From contig NZ_NPEG01000001.1 of NCBI RefSeq assembly GCF_002812045.1, positions 682,001 to 746,000 on the forward strand: a DNA stretch of 64,000 nucleotides, in the 5' to 3' direction. Shown here piece after piece: positions 56,081 to 63,807 of this stretch (the first letter of the stretch is position 1; each line of letters opens with the position of its first letter). Under the pieces are notes generated by a model. The model saw nothing but the letters and a program-made list of their open reading frames with translations. It was not told where the DNA came from and made no database searches. Source of the DNA: Leptospira haakeii. Its GTDB lineage: Bacteria > Spirochaetota > Leptospiria > Leptospirales > Leptospiraceae. Position numbers and translations under genes: made by a program.

Positions 56081-57178
56081 ATGAATTCAGAATGGAAACA
56101 ATGGGTTTATGAAAAGACCGCAAAACCTTTCTTCTTAAGCATTCATCCGGAATCTGCTCACTACTTAGCGCAAAATCTACTTGGGCTTTCTAAAAAACTT
56201 CCATTTGTGTTTCCGGTCTTGGAATCGCTCATGACTTATTCCAGCGAACGTTTGAAAACAAAGGTCGCAGGAATTGAGTTCGCGAATCCAGTCGGATTAG
56301 GTGCCGGTTTTGATAAAACTGGAGAATTGTATCCATTTCTTTCTCGATTAGGTTTTGGTTCGATTGAGGTCGGAACAATCACTGGTCAAAGCCAAGCTGG
56401 GAATCCGAAGCCGAGAATATTTAGATATGTGGAAGATGAAGCCTTAATCAATCGAATGGGATTTAATAATCCGGGCGCAGATGTTGCAGAAGTAACGCTA
56501 CGAAAACAGAAAAAGAACTGTATTAGAGGTATTAACGTAGGTAAAACAAAAATTGTCTCTGAAGAAGATGCGGTAGATGATTATGTATATTCTCTAAAAA
56601 AACTTACCCCCTATGCAGACTATGCAGTGATCAATATATCTTCTCCCAATACTCCAGGTCTTAGAAATTTCCAAAAGAAAGAAAACTTTACCAAGCTGAT
56701 GGATGGTATTAAAAGTGGTTTAGGCGGAAAATTTCCGATTCCTACTTTTGTAAAATTCGCTCCTGACATGGAAAAAGAAGAATTGAAAGGTTTATTGGAG
56801 CTCCTACCGGATTCAAAATTATCCGGTGTTATTCTTACAAACACTACTATAGATAAATCAGTCTTATCCAGATATCCAAACGTAGAAAAAGAAGGCGGAG
56901 TATCCGGAAAACCTCTTCGCCAAAGATCCACTGAATTTGTTAGATATGCTTACTCCATTTTAAAAGGAAATCTCCCTATCATAGGAGTTGGCGGCATTAA
57001 TTCAAGAGAGGCCGCATTAGAAAAAATTTTAGCAGGCGCGGACCTGGTGCAATTATATACAGGCTATGTATATAACGGACCTTTCTTACCTGTGAGAATA
57101 TTAGAATATCTAGATGGAGTTCTTAAAAAGACGGGAGCGAGATCGATCTCTGAATTGGTGGGAAAGAATAAGATCTGA
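56081..57178 (+). CDS. pyrD: Dihydroorotate dehydrogenase (quinone), class 2
   Basis: Oxidises dihydroorotate to orotate in pyrimidine synthesis, passing electrons to quinones. The 365-residue flavoprotein has a short N-terminal membrane-association region (FLSIHPESAHYLAQNLLG) and the TIM barrel motifs GLGAGFDKTGEL, NRMGFNNPG, INISSPNTPGLRNFQ (catalytic serine), FVKFAPDM, GVILTNTT and GVGGINSREAALEKI. The catalytic Ser rather than Cys marks class 2. It is 24 bp downstream of an ABC permease and may be co-transcribed with it. Its 3' end overlaps a palindrome shared with the converging gene. Confidence 0.94.
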   Translation: MNSEWKQWVYEKTAKPFFLSIHPESAHYLAQNLLGLSKKLPFVFPVLESLMTYSSERLKTKVAGIEFANPVGLGAGFDKTGELYPFLSRLGFGSIEVGTITGQSQAGNPKPRIFRYVEDEALINRMGFNNPGADVAEVTLRKQKKNCIRGINVGKTKIVSEEDAVDDYVYSLKKLTPYADYAVINISSPNTPGLRNFQKKENFTKLMDGIKSGLGGKFPIPTFVKFAPDMEKEELKGLLELLPDSKLSGVILTNTTIDKSVLSRYPNVEKEGGVSGKPLRQRSTEFVRYAYSILKGNLPIIGVGGINSREAALEKILAGADLVQLYTGYVYNGPFLPVRILEYLDGVLKKTGARSISELVGKNKI

Positions 57179-57189
57179 AGATCTTATTC
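57166..57189. terminator. Palindrome spanning two convergent stop codons
   Basis: GAATAAGATCT (57166-57176) and AGATCTTATTC (57179-57189) are exact complements around GA. The stop codons of pyrD (57176-57178) and the opposite gene (57184-57186) lie inside. The lack of a T-run after the stem makes it a weak or Rho-assisted terminator candidate; it may limit read-through both ways. Confidence 0.45.
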
Positions 57190-57849
57190 GTCCTTACATT
57201 TTCCTCTTTCATCCCATTCCGCTTTCCACACGGCGGAGTTTTGTTCCTTCACCAAACGAATTACTATATCGGAACAAACCGTTTTAGAACCGTTTTCAGA
57301 AACTTCGAAATCTCCTTCGTATCTAAACCAAAATTGTTCTTTGGTTGGAGTTAGATTTTGTCCGAATTCAGGCTCTGTTAAACGAATTGAATCGACCGAT
57401 TTAGATTTTCCTTTTTCTTCTAAAATCGCTTCTTCTACTATTTGGTAGACTTCGTCTTTAGATGGAGGTTCTTTTCCAGGCTCGGTTACAACAACGGACC
57501 TTGCCATTCCGATATCGGAGAAGATCCAACCTTTTTCTCTTACGAATTGGTAGATCACTCCAACGGGAGTTTTGGTTGTTTGACCTTCTTTTTTACGGGT
57601 AGTAACGAAGAAGGAAAATTTATATCTTAAATCTGCAGGTGCATTCTCTTCCGGAGCTTCTTTCTCGATCAGCTTTGGTTTTCCTGCTGCCTGTACGGAA
57701 AGTATTCTGTCTCCTGGGAATTTTTTAGACCACTGATTTTGTAATTCTTTTTTAGCCTTTTCTTCATCAGGAGTTCCTGCAATTTGTGAAGAAAGGTTTG
57801 TGGCAAAGGATATTAATAGGACAATCCCGATAATATACATCCTTAACAT
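57184..57849 (-). CDS. Exported hypothetical protein (221 aa)
   Basis: A 221-residue protein with a signal peptide (MLRMYIIGIVLLISFATNLS, cleavage near SSQ-IAG). The mature part is hydrophilic and beta-rich without recognised domain: FSFFVTTRKKEGQTTKTPVG, VREKGWIFSDIGM, EFGQNLTPTKEQFWFRYEGD, FEVSENGSKTVCSDIVIRLV. It resembles cystatin/NTF2-like folds only vaguely. It is convergent with pyrD across a palindrome. Function unknown. Confidence 0.65.
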   Translation of the reverse strand: MLRMYIIGIVLLISFATNLSSQIAGTPDEEKAKKELQNQWSKKFPGDRILSVQAAGKPKLIEKEAPEENAPADLRYKFSFFVTTRKKEGQTTKTPVGVIYQFVREKGWIFSDIGMARSVVVTEPGKEPPSKDEVYQIVEEAILEEKGKSKSVDSIRLTEPEFGQNLTPTKEQFWFRYEGDFEVSENGSKTVCSDIVIRLVKEQNSAVWKAEWDERGKCKDE

Positions 57850-57928
57850 AGCTCATGAGTTTTATCGTCAGGAAAGATCCTTGTCAATGAAATTCCAGAT
57901 TTAAAGATTTATCGCGGAGGAGAGAGTT

Positions 57929-58423
57929 TTGAAAGAGATCCATCTTATAAGACATTCTAAATCCGATTGGAGTGATACCAATTTAAAGGATAAGGAACGT
58001 CCTTTATCTAAGAGAGGTCGTAAAAACGCCCGATTTTTAGGGAAATATGTGGAGAAGGTTTCCTTTGTTGCGGATGTCGCCCTCATTTCGCCATCGATCA
58101 GAACTTCAGAAACTTGGAAAATATTACAAGGTTTTCAGAATATTACAAAGGACACTAAGATTATAAGTGAGATATATGAGGCGGAGTATTCTGACTTACT
58201 TAGGATCTTAAGAGGCCTAGCTTCTAAAATTAATAATGTAGTTTTGATAGGTCATAATCCTGGAATGGAAGACTTGGCAAATTATTTATTATTAGGAAAT
58301 AATACAGACTCTCTTTTCGAAAAATTTCCCACTTCTTCTTTTATAAGTTTAGTAACGGATCAACAAGATTGGGCGGATCTGGGAAGACAAAGTTGTAGGC
58401 TTAAAAGGTTCTGGATCCCATGA
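57929..58423 (+). CDS. SixA-like histidine phosphatase
   Basis: Histidine-acid-type phosphatase of 164 residues that resembles SixA, which removes phosphate from phospho-histidine. The catalytic RH motif LIRHSKSDWSD is at the N-terminus (RHxxS where SixA has RHGxA) and the second histidine in LIGHNPGMEDLAN (about 108-120). The TTG start is supported by GCGGAGG upstream, and the stop overlaps the ATG of hpt (ATGA). Substrate unknown; a phosphorelay or metabolite phosphatase are options. Confidence 0.82.
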   Translation: MKEIHLIRHSKSDWSDTNLKDKERPLSKRGRKNARFLGKYVEKVSFVADVALISPSIRTSETWKILQGFQNITKDTKIISEIYEAEYSDLLRILRGLASKINNVVLIGHNPGMEDLANYLLLGNNTDSLFEKFPTSSFISLVTDQQDWADLGRQSCRLKRFWIP

Positions 58424-58968
58424 AGAATGATGCTTTAAATTATAATAATATACCTTTTCAGGCCTTATTCAGTGAAGAAATGATTTTCTCTCGAGTAAAA
58501 GAATTAGGGTTACAAATCGCGAATGATTACCAAGGAAAAAATCCAGTCTTTGTATGTGTTCTTAGAGGTGGAATTTACTTCTTCTCCGATCTGACCAAAG
58601 CTGTACCTATCCTCGTTGAATTGGATTTTATCCAAGCTAGATCATATCTCGGAACGGAATCTACTGGAAATGTAGAATTGATCAAAGACTTGGATTCCGA
58701 TATCGAAGGAAGAGATGTTTTAATTGTGGAAGATATCGTAGATACAGGCCGCACTCTGAAATTTCTGATCTCTCATATTCTTTCTAAAAAACCCAAGTCT
58801 TTGGAAGTAGCTTCTTTATTATTTAAAGAAGGTGGGGAAGAAGATGTAGGATATCCAATCAAATACATTGGCTGGAATATAGGGAAAGAATTCGTAATCG
58901 GATACGGGCTGGATTATGACGGCAAATTCAGAAATTTACCCGGAGTATTCCTTTATTCAGAAGAATGA
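58420..58968 (+). CDS. hpt: Hypoxanthine (purine) phosphoribosyltransferase
   Basis: Salvages hypoxanthine or guanine with PRPP. The 182-residue type I PRTase has the flexible-loop motif ARSYLGTESTGN and the PRPP signature VLIVEDIVDTGRTLKFL, with the purine-contacting C-terminus KYIGWNIGKEFVIGYGLDYD. Length and motif order match Hpt. Its start is translationally coupled to the SixA-like gene (ATGA), and its 3' end overlaps the converging membrane-protein gene by 16 bp. Hypoxanthine rather than xanthine preference is by family. Confidence 0.92.
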   Translation: MKNDALNYNNIPFQALFSEEMIFSRVKELGLQIANDYQGKNPVFVCVLRGGIYFFSDLTKAVPILVELDFIQARSYLGTESTGNVELIKDLDSDIEGRDVLIVEDIVDTGRTLKFLISHILSKKPKSLEVASLLFKEGGEEDVGYPIKYIGWNIGKEFVIGYGLDYDGKFRNLPGVFLYSEE

Positions 58969-59567
58969 GGAGTATCTTCCGGTTTATTGATCAAAGTTTT
59001 TAGTCCGGCAATTGAAGTCTCCAGATCTTGTATCTTAGTCAAAAACTTCTGCCCATCTACAAAACTTTTACCCTCATTTTTCCCAAGCTCGGAATATATT
59101 TCCGCGCTCAGATCATGATAAGCCTTTTGCAGACTTATAAAAGAAGATTCTAAATGTCCTGGGGAAAGTGCCTTTTTCTTTATCCTGTACTTGCGAAATA
59201 AAGAAAATCCGAACTTAAACACCGCCAGAATATACGCTGGAAGAAGAAGGATGAGTGCCGTTTTTGTGACTGCAAAAATTTCCCAAGATTCGGAAATCGT
59301 ATGGCTTAAAAAGGATCTAAGCCCTGAGATAAAAAGCACAGAGATAGTATAGTTCGTTCTTGGGGTAGAAGGAGATAAGGTATTGATAACGTATAATAAA
59401 GGCAGGGAAAGTAATAAAACCAAAACCAAATCGATAGGAAAGAGATTTGAAATCAAATCCAGAAAATGAACGATGGCCTTATAGGTTTTCACCAAGTCGT
59501 CCACGGATTGGTTTAGCCTGTCAAAGTCAGCCTTTAGATTGGAGAAAAACTGGGTGATCTGGTTCAT
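58953..59567 (-). CDS. Membrane protein with C-terminal helical domain (204 aa), unknown
   Basis: A 204-residue protein: amphipathic N-terminal helix, two to three hydrophobic helices (LDLISNLFPIDLVLVLLLSL, ALILLLPAYILAVFKFGFSL) and a cytoplasmic helical tail with coiled-coil character (KFLTKIQDLETSIAGLKTLI). No known domain. The start region overlaps the next plus-strand gene if its TTG start is right, and its end overlaps hpt by 16 bp. Function unknown. Confidence 0.62.
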   Translation of the reverse strand: MNQITQFFSNLKADFDRLNQSVDDLVKTYKAIVHFLDLISNLFPIDLVLVLLLSLPLLYVINTLSPSTPRTNYTISVLFISGLRSFLSHTISESWEIFAVTKTALILLLPAYILAVFKFGFSLFRKYRIKKKALSPGHLESSFISLQKAYHDLSAEIYSELGKNEGKSFVDGQKFLTKIQDLETSIAGLKTLINKPEDTPHSSE

Positions 59568-60654
59568 TAATTCGTTCCCTAAAATTCCAGGATGGGAAAA
59601 GAGAACAGCCCTGTCTCAAAAGCTGCAAGAACTTTCCTTAACTAAAAAACTCTTCCTGGTATATTCCGTTTTTGCGTTATATTTTTTATTTTATCACGAG
59701 GCTCACCTCCCGTTATTCTGGATGGTCGGTTTGGCTTTAATCGGCTATCTCGTATCCAGTATTCTTTTTTGGGGGATCGTATTCGCATTCCGAAAATTAG
59801 AAACTAAGATCGTTTTGCCTGCGATCTTTGCAGAGGTTGGTATCGAAAGGCCGACCATCAAACTAGTTCCTTGGGTCGAAGTTGCTTTTTTTGCTTTTTC
59901 AGTCCTCGCGTGTTGGCTCACCGGATTTTTCGAGAATAGATCAGGAATTCTTTTTCTTTTGGTATATGCAATCGGAGTTTTAAGTGCCAGGCTCATAGAT
60001 AACAAAACATATTATAAAATTGGATTATTAGGATTAGTTATCCTCGCCTCCGGACTTATCAGTTTTAAAAGTTTGCAGAAGGCGGAGATATTCGTGGCTT
60101 ATTCCATGTTCAAACCAGATTTTGAACAAAAGGATCTGTCTCGTTGGAATTACAACGAAGAGAATAGAACCTTAAGTAACGAAGATTTGAAACTTAGTAT
60201 TCATCTTCCCGAAGAGTTTTATTTCCATAATCCACAGAATTTGGGTATGGAGGATAAAACTGGAATTGGACAAATAGCTGGGATTATTTCTTCCAGTGAT
60301 TCGGATCCGAATCGTTATCCTTCGATCAAAATCTTTTTTGTTCCATTCAGATTCGATAACGAATCTGAATTACTCTCTGAATTCAAAAAGTTTTTGGATC
60401 TCCAAGTGCAAAGAGGAGATATCCAGGAATTGAATGAATTAGAAAGAGAAGTTTTCGAAGACAGGTATTTCGGAACCTTTTGGACATTCTACGATGTTCT
60501 CAGACCGAGATATGCGAAAACGGGAATGTTCTTCTTGGCGAAACACAAACAACCTTACAGCTTAGTCTTTATCATTGATGAAAGTCTGATCAAGGGAAGA
60601 AGACACGAAGAATCCGTGGAAAAAATCCTGACCAGTGTAAAGATAGAAGAGTAA
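59539..60654 (+). CDS. Membrane protein (371 aa), unknown
   Basis: A 371-residue protein with five or so hydrophobic helices in the first 180 residues (KLFLVYSVFALYFLFYHEAH, VEVAFFAFSVLACWLTGFFE, FLLVYAIGVLSARLI) and a roughly 180-residue soluble C-terminal domain (LSIHLPEEFYFHNPQNLGME, YGTFWTFYDVLR-type segment) of no recognised family. The TTG start at 59539 overlaps the divergent membrane protein by 29 bp; no strong ribosome-binding site is seen, so the real start may lie somewhat later. Function unknown. Confidence 0.6.
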   Translation: MEKNWVIWFINSFPKIPGWEKRTALSQKLQELSLTKKLFLVYSVFALYFLFYHEAHLPLFWMVGLALIGYLVSSILFWGIVFAFRKLETKIVLPAIFAEVGIERPTIKLVPWVEVAFFAFSVLACWLTGFFENRSGILFLLVYAIGVLSARLIDNKTYYKIGLLGLVILASGLISFKSLQKAEIFVAYSMFKPDFEQKDLSRWNYNEENRTLSNEDLKLSIHLPEEFYFHNPQNLGMEDKTGIGQIAGIISSSDSDPNRYPSIKIFFVPFRFDNESELLSEFKKFLDLQVQRGDIQELNELEREVFEDRYFGTFWTFYDVLRPRYAKTGMFFLAKHKQPYSLVFIIDESLIKGRRHEESVEKILTSVKIEE

Positions 60655-60659
60655 GATCC

Positions 60660-61229
60660 TTAATTAACAGTTACGTAATCTAAATGATTCGCGATATGCA
60701 TTGCATGAGCGAGTTCGTATTCTTGTTTCGTTAATTTTCCGTAAGCGAAGTGAGGAGCGAATTCTCCAGTATAGTTCGAGAATGCGGAGATCGCTTTTTT
60801 CAACTCAAGAACGCTATCCGAAATTGAAACTCCCGATTGTAAAACATCCGCACCAGGTATAGGTGCATTTAAGTCGTGAGACATTTTTCCTTTTCTTGAA
60901 AAATTCCAGAATGCAATCTTGCCTAATGTGTTTTGAAAAACTTCGGATTTGTTTTCAGGATAACCTTTAATAGAATAATAAATACTTTGAGCGCAGTGAA
61001 GAAGTATCTGGCTCGGACTCCATTCTCCGTAAGGAATAATTGTTTTAGAAAGAAGGATTTTTTCTAACTCAGTATTCACTTCTGAAAAATTAGAAAATTG
61101 AAGTCCTCTTTCTTTTATGCCCGCAGGTGTATTGGAACAAGACTCTAACAAAGTTGTAGAACTTGTTAGAATTCCTACAGCAGCGACTTTTTGAATAAAT
61201 TCTTTTCTGGAAAAATTAGGATCCGACAT
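60660..61229 (-). CDS. DUF1569/DinB-like lipoprotein with Tat-like signal
   Basis: A 189-residue protein. The N-terminus has SRKEFIQKVAAVGILTSS, a Tat-like S-R-K-x-F segment, running into a hydrophobic region that ends at TLLESC (lipobox cysteine about residue 31). The body matches the DUF1569 helical fold: EWSPSQILLHCAQSIYYSIK, GVSISDSVLELKKAISAF and AHAMHIANHLDYV, with the HxxxH-type histidines that in DinB-like proteins bind a metal. Exported DUF1569 proteins are known, but the role is unknown. It is isolated. Confidence 0.75.
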   Translation of the reverse strand: MSDPNFSRKEFIQKVAAVGILTSSTTLLESCSNTPAGIKERGLQFSNFSEVNTELEKILLSKTIIPYGEWSPSQILLHCAQSIYYSIKGYPENKSEVFQNTLGKIAFWNFSRKGKMSHDLNAPIPGADVLQSGVSISDSVLELKKAISAFSNYTGEFAPHFAYGKLTKQEYELAHAMHIANHLDYVTVN

Positions 61230-61301
61230 GGAGCACTCCGCAGTTCTTTATTTCTGTATTCCTATAACTAATGTAAAGGATAGAAAGAGTCAAGGATTTG
61301 A

Positions 61302-62549
61302 TTATTCTTGGGGAAGGTTTCCAATATACTTTGCTCTAGGTCGGATCAAGTTTCCGGAATCATATTGCTCCATTGCATGAGCTAACCAACCTGCTGTTCT
61401 ACCGATCGCAAAAATCCCAATACCGGCGCCTTTAGGTAATTTGAGCGATTTAGAAACAAGTGCAAGCCCTGCATCTATGGTCGCATAATCTTCTAGGAGT
61501 TCTTCAATCTGCTTTAAGAATTGTAGATATAGTTGTACATCCGGATCTTCCTGAAAAAATCTCTCCACCATATGGATTAGTTTTCTTCCACGGGGATCCC
61601 CTTTTTTATAAAGAGGATGACCGAAACCAGGTATATTTTCACCGTTCCTTAATTTTTCTTCTAACAGTTGTTTATCTTTCTTTTTGTTTCCGCTTGCTTG
61701 GGAAAGAAGAAGGATCGCTTTCTCAGTGAGCAATCCATGTTTTGGGCCGGACAAAGCCGCAAGTCCCGCGAGCACAACTTGATAAAGAGAAGCTTCACTG
61801 GAAGCAACACATCTTGCAGTAAAAGAAGATACGTTCAGCTCATGATCAGCAGAGAGAATTAATGCTGCTTCTAAAAGTTTAAGTTTAGATAAGAAGTTCG
61901 TATTTTCTTTTCTTATAGAAGGATTCCAACTGCTTAAAAGAGTTTCGGCAATTTTTCCCGACGATCTAGTTTTGCCGGAAGAAAATAAAGTAAGATATCT
62001 TAAGATAGAAGAAGAAGTTTTTCTGAAAGTTTTAGGATCTTTACGAAATGCTTTTGCATTTTCGTATTCTAAAAAAGGAAGTAGAATCCTAGAAATATCT
62101 AAGATGGGGCGGCCTTCTAATAATTTTAGGATTTTATTACATTCTTCAGATAATATTGGCCAATCGGATTCAAATGGGTTTGTATCTTCTGCTTCCCAAA
62201 GTAAGCAGGCAATATCTTCGAAACTTCTGTTTTCAGAAAGTTCTAAAACGTCTTTCCCTCTATAAAAGAGGGAGTTTTCTCCAAGCAAAGTGATGGAAGA
62301 TTCTAAAACAGGTTGTCCTAAGGATAAAGCGGCTTTTGCAGTCTTGCCAGGTTGACTTCTTTCTTCCCTTCTGAGTAATAATTGTTCTATATCTTCTCTT
62401 CTGTATCTTTTACTTCTGTCTTTATTACCTCCGGATTCGGAATGTAATAAACCGCGACTAACGTATGCGTATATGGTTTGGACTTCTACCCCTAAAGCCG
62501 ACGCTGCCTCGTCCGCATTCAAGAACGGTTTTTTTGAAGAAAAAGCCAT
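61302..62549 (-). CDS. Citrate synthase fused to a MerR-like helix-turn-helix
   Basis: A 415-residue two-domain protein. Residues about 8-60 form a MerR-type HTH (FLNADEAASALGVEVQTIYA, YVSRGLLHSESGG, RYRREDIEQLL). From about 75 the protein is citrate-synthase-like with the active-site residues kept: SADHELNVSSFTARCV (His), GPKHGLLTEKA (His), GFGHPLYKKGDPRGR (His-Arg) and TIDAGLALVSKSL (Asp). It could be a citrate or 2-methylcitrate synthase that also binds DNA, or a metabolite sensor. It is divergent from a second citrate-synthase-type gene on overlapping promoters. Its ATG has no Shine-Dalgarno. Confidence 0.85.
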   Translation of the reverse strand: MAFSSKKPFLNADEAASALGVEVQTIYAYVSRGLLHSESGGNKDRSKRYRREDIEQLLLRREERSQPGKTAKAALSLGQPVLESSITLLGENSLFYRGKDVLELSENRSFEDIACLLWEAEDTNPFESDWPILSEECNKILKLLEGRPILDISRILLPFLEYENAKAFRKDPKTFRKTSSSILRYLTLFSSGKTRSSGKIAETLLSSWNPSIRKENTNFLSKLKLLEAALILSADHELNVSSFTARCVASSEASLYQVVLAGLAALSGPKHGLLTEKAILLLSQASGNKKKDKQLLEEKLRNGENIPGFGHPLYKKGDPRGRKLIHMVERFFQEDPDVQLYLQFLKQIEELLEDYATIDAGLALVSKSLKLPKGAGIGIFAIGRTAGWLAHAMEQYDSGNLIRPRAKYIGNLPQE

Positions 62550-62552
62550 ATA

Positions 62553-62588
62553 TTGACAATATAATCAACATTGACTATACTCTGTCAA
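62553..62588. promoter_or_regulatory. Overlapping divergent promoters with an inverted repeat (HTH-citrate synthase / citrate synthase)
   Basis: Plus strand: TTGACA (62553-62558), 17-bp spacer, TATACT (62576-62581), reading into the gene at 62625. Minus strand: TTGACA (complement of TGTCAA 62583-62588), about 19-bp spacer, TATATT (62563-62558), giving a start near 62551, just before ATG 62549 (leaderless). TTGACA...TGTCAA also form an inverted repeat around both promoters, a fitting site for the MerR-like HTH encoded by the minus-strand gene. Sequence seen; binding inferred. Confidence 0.6.
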
Positions 62589-62624
62589 CCCGCTAAACTC
62601 GAATGGAAACAAAGGAGAAATATC

Positions 62625-63758
62625 ATGTTAATCTCTGAACAGGAAAAAGAGAAAATATACAGCCCGGGTTTAGAAGGGATCCCCGCGGCGAGAACCAAAC
62701 TTTCCCAAGTGGATGGAAAGGGCGGAAGGCTGATCATTGCAGGTTATCCTGTGGAAGAATTCGCGGGTAAGGCAGTCTTCGAAGAGACCATCTTCACACT
62801 TTGGAATGATAGAAGACCAAAACCGACTGAAACAAGTTTGTTCTCTGAAGAACTTAGATCTTCCAGAAGATTTTCTAAAGTGATACGAACTATCATAGAG
62901 GAAGCAGTATATGCAAATCTTTCTTTGATAGATATACTTAGGATTGGATCTGCTGCGCTTTCTTTAGGTTCTGAAAAAGAAGATCCTAGAAAAGATGCGA
63001 TGGCAGTTCTTTCTACATTTCCTTTGATAGTTGCTTGGGCGTATCGTTTGTTGAAAGGTCAGACTCCCGTGCTCCCTAGACAGGACTTGGATATTGCAGC
63101 CAACTTTTTGTATATGCTAAATGGTATCGATCCTGATCCAAGAAGTGTACGTGCATTGAATACATATCTGAATACAGTTTGTGATCATGGATTGAATGCT
63201 TCTACATTCGCGGCAAGGGTAATTATCTCTACTCAGTCTGATATGATCTCTGCCGTTACCGGAGGACTTGGAGCATTAAAGGGACCCTTACATGGAGGAG
63301 CACCAGGGCCTGCATTAGATACCGTATTCGAAATAGGAGTTAAAGACAATGCGGAGAAGGTCTTAAGAGAAAAATTAAAACATAATGAAAGACTAATGGG
63401 CTTTGGACATAGGATCTATAAAGTTAGAGACCCTCGCGCGGATGTACTTGCTAAGGCAGCAAAAATTCTATACGACACCGATGAGAAAAGAGAGTTCTAT
63501 GATCTTGCGATGTTCGTGGAAAAAACAGCTTTAGAATTGCTGAAAGAATATAAACCGGATAGAGTTCTACAAACCAATGTAGAGTTTTATACTGCGTTAC
63601 TTCTTCATGGATTAGGATTTCCGACAGAGATTTTTACTCCAGTATTTGCAATGGGAAGAGCGGCCGGTTGGACAGCTCATTGTTTTGAGCAAATGCAAGA
63701 GAGGATCGTCCGTCCGGATGCGATCTATACCGGAGAGGACGGAAAACTTTGGAATTGA
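62625..63758 (+). CDS. Citrate synthase-family protein
   Basis: A 377-residue citrate/2-methylcitrate-synthase-like enzyme condensing acetyl- or propionyl-CoA with oxaloacetate. Motifs: NTVCDHGLNASTFAARVI (His), ALKGPLHGGAPGPALDT (His), MGFGHRIYKVRDPRADV (His-Arg) and TNVEFYTALLLHGLGFP, where the usual active-site Asp (VDFY) is Glu, and FAMGRAAGWTAHCFEQ with RIVRPDAIYTG at the end. ATG 62625 is chosen because AAAGGAG lies just upstream and the MLISEQEKEK start fits; an in-frame TTG at 62571 would lie in the promoter. It may be the partner or target of the divergent HTH-citrate synthase. Confidence 0.88.
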   Translation: MLISEQEKEKIYSPGLEGIPAARTKLSQVDGKGGRLIIAGYPVEEFAGKAVFEETIFTLWNDRRPKPTETSLFSEELRSSRRFSKVIRTIIEEAVYANLSLIDILRIGSAALSLGSEKEDPRKDAMAVLSTFPLIVAWAYRLLKGQTPVLPRQDLDIAANFLYMLNGIDPDPRSVRALNTYLNTVCDHGLNASTFAARVIISTQSDMISAVTGGLGALKGPLHGGAPGPALDTVFEIGVKDNAEKVLREKLKHNERLMGFGHRIYKVRDPRADVLAKAAKILYDTDEKREFYDLAMFVEKTALELLKEYKPDRVLQTNVEFYTALLLHGLGFPTEIFTPVFAMGRAAGWTAHCFEQMQERIVRPDAIYTGEDGKLWN

Positions 63759-63769
63759 AAAGACCTATT

Positions 63770-63799
63770 ATCGGGAGAGATATCATCCTCTCTCCCGAT
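63770..63799. terminator. Stem-loop terminator between convergent genes
   Basis: ATCGGGAGAGA (63770-63780) pairs fully with TCTCTCCCGAT (63789-63799) around the 8-nt loop TATCATCC. It lies 12 bp after the citrate-synthase stop and 8 bp before the stop of the M23-peptidase gene on the other strand. The T-run (six T's) comes about 11 nt after the stem on the plus strand, so termination strength is uncertain. Confidence 0.65.
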
Positions 63800-63807
63800 T
63801 CGATAGA

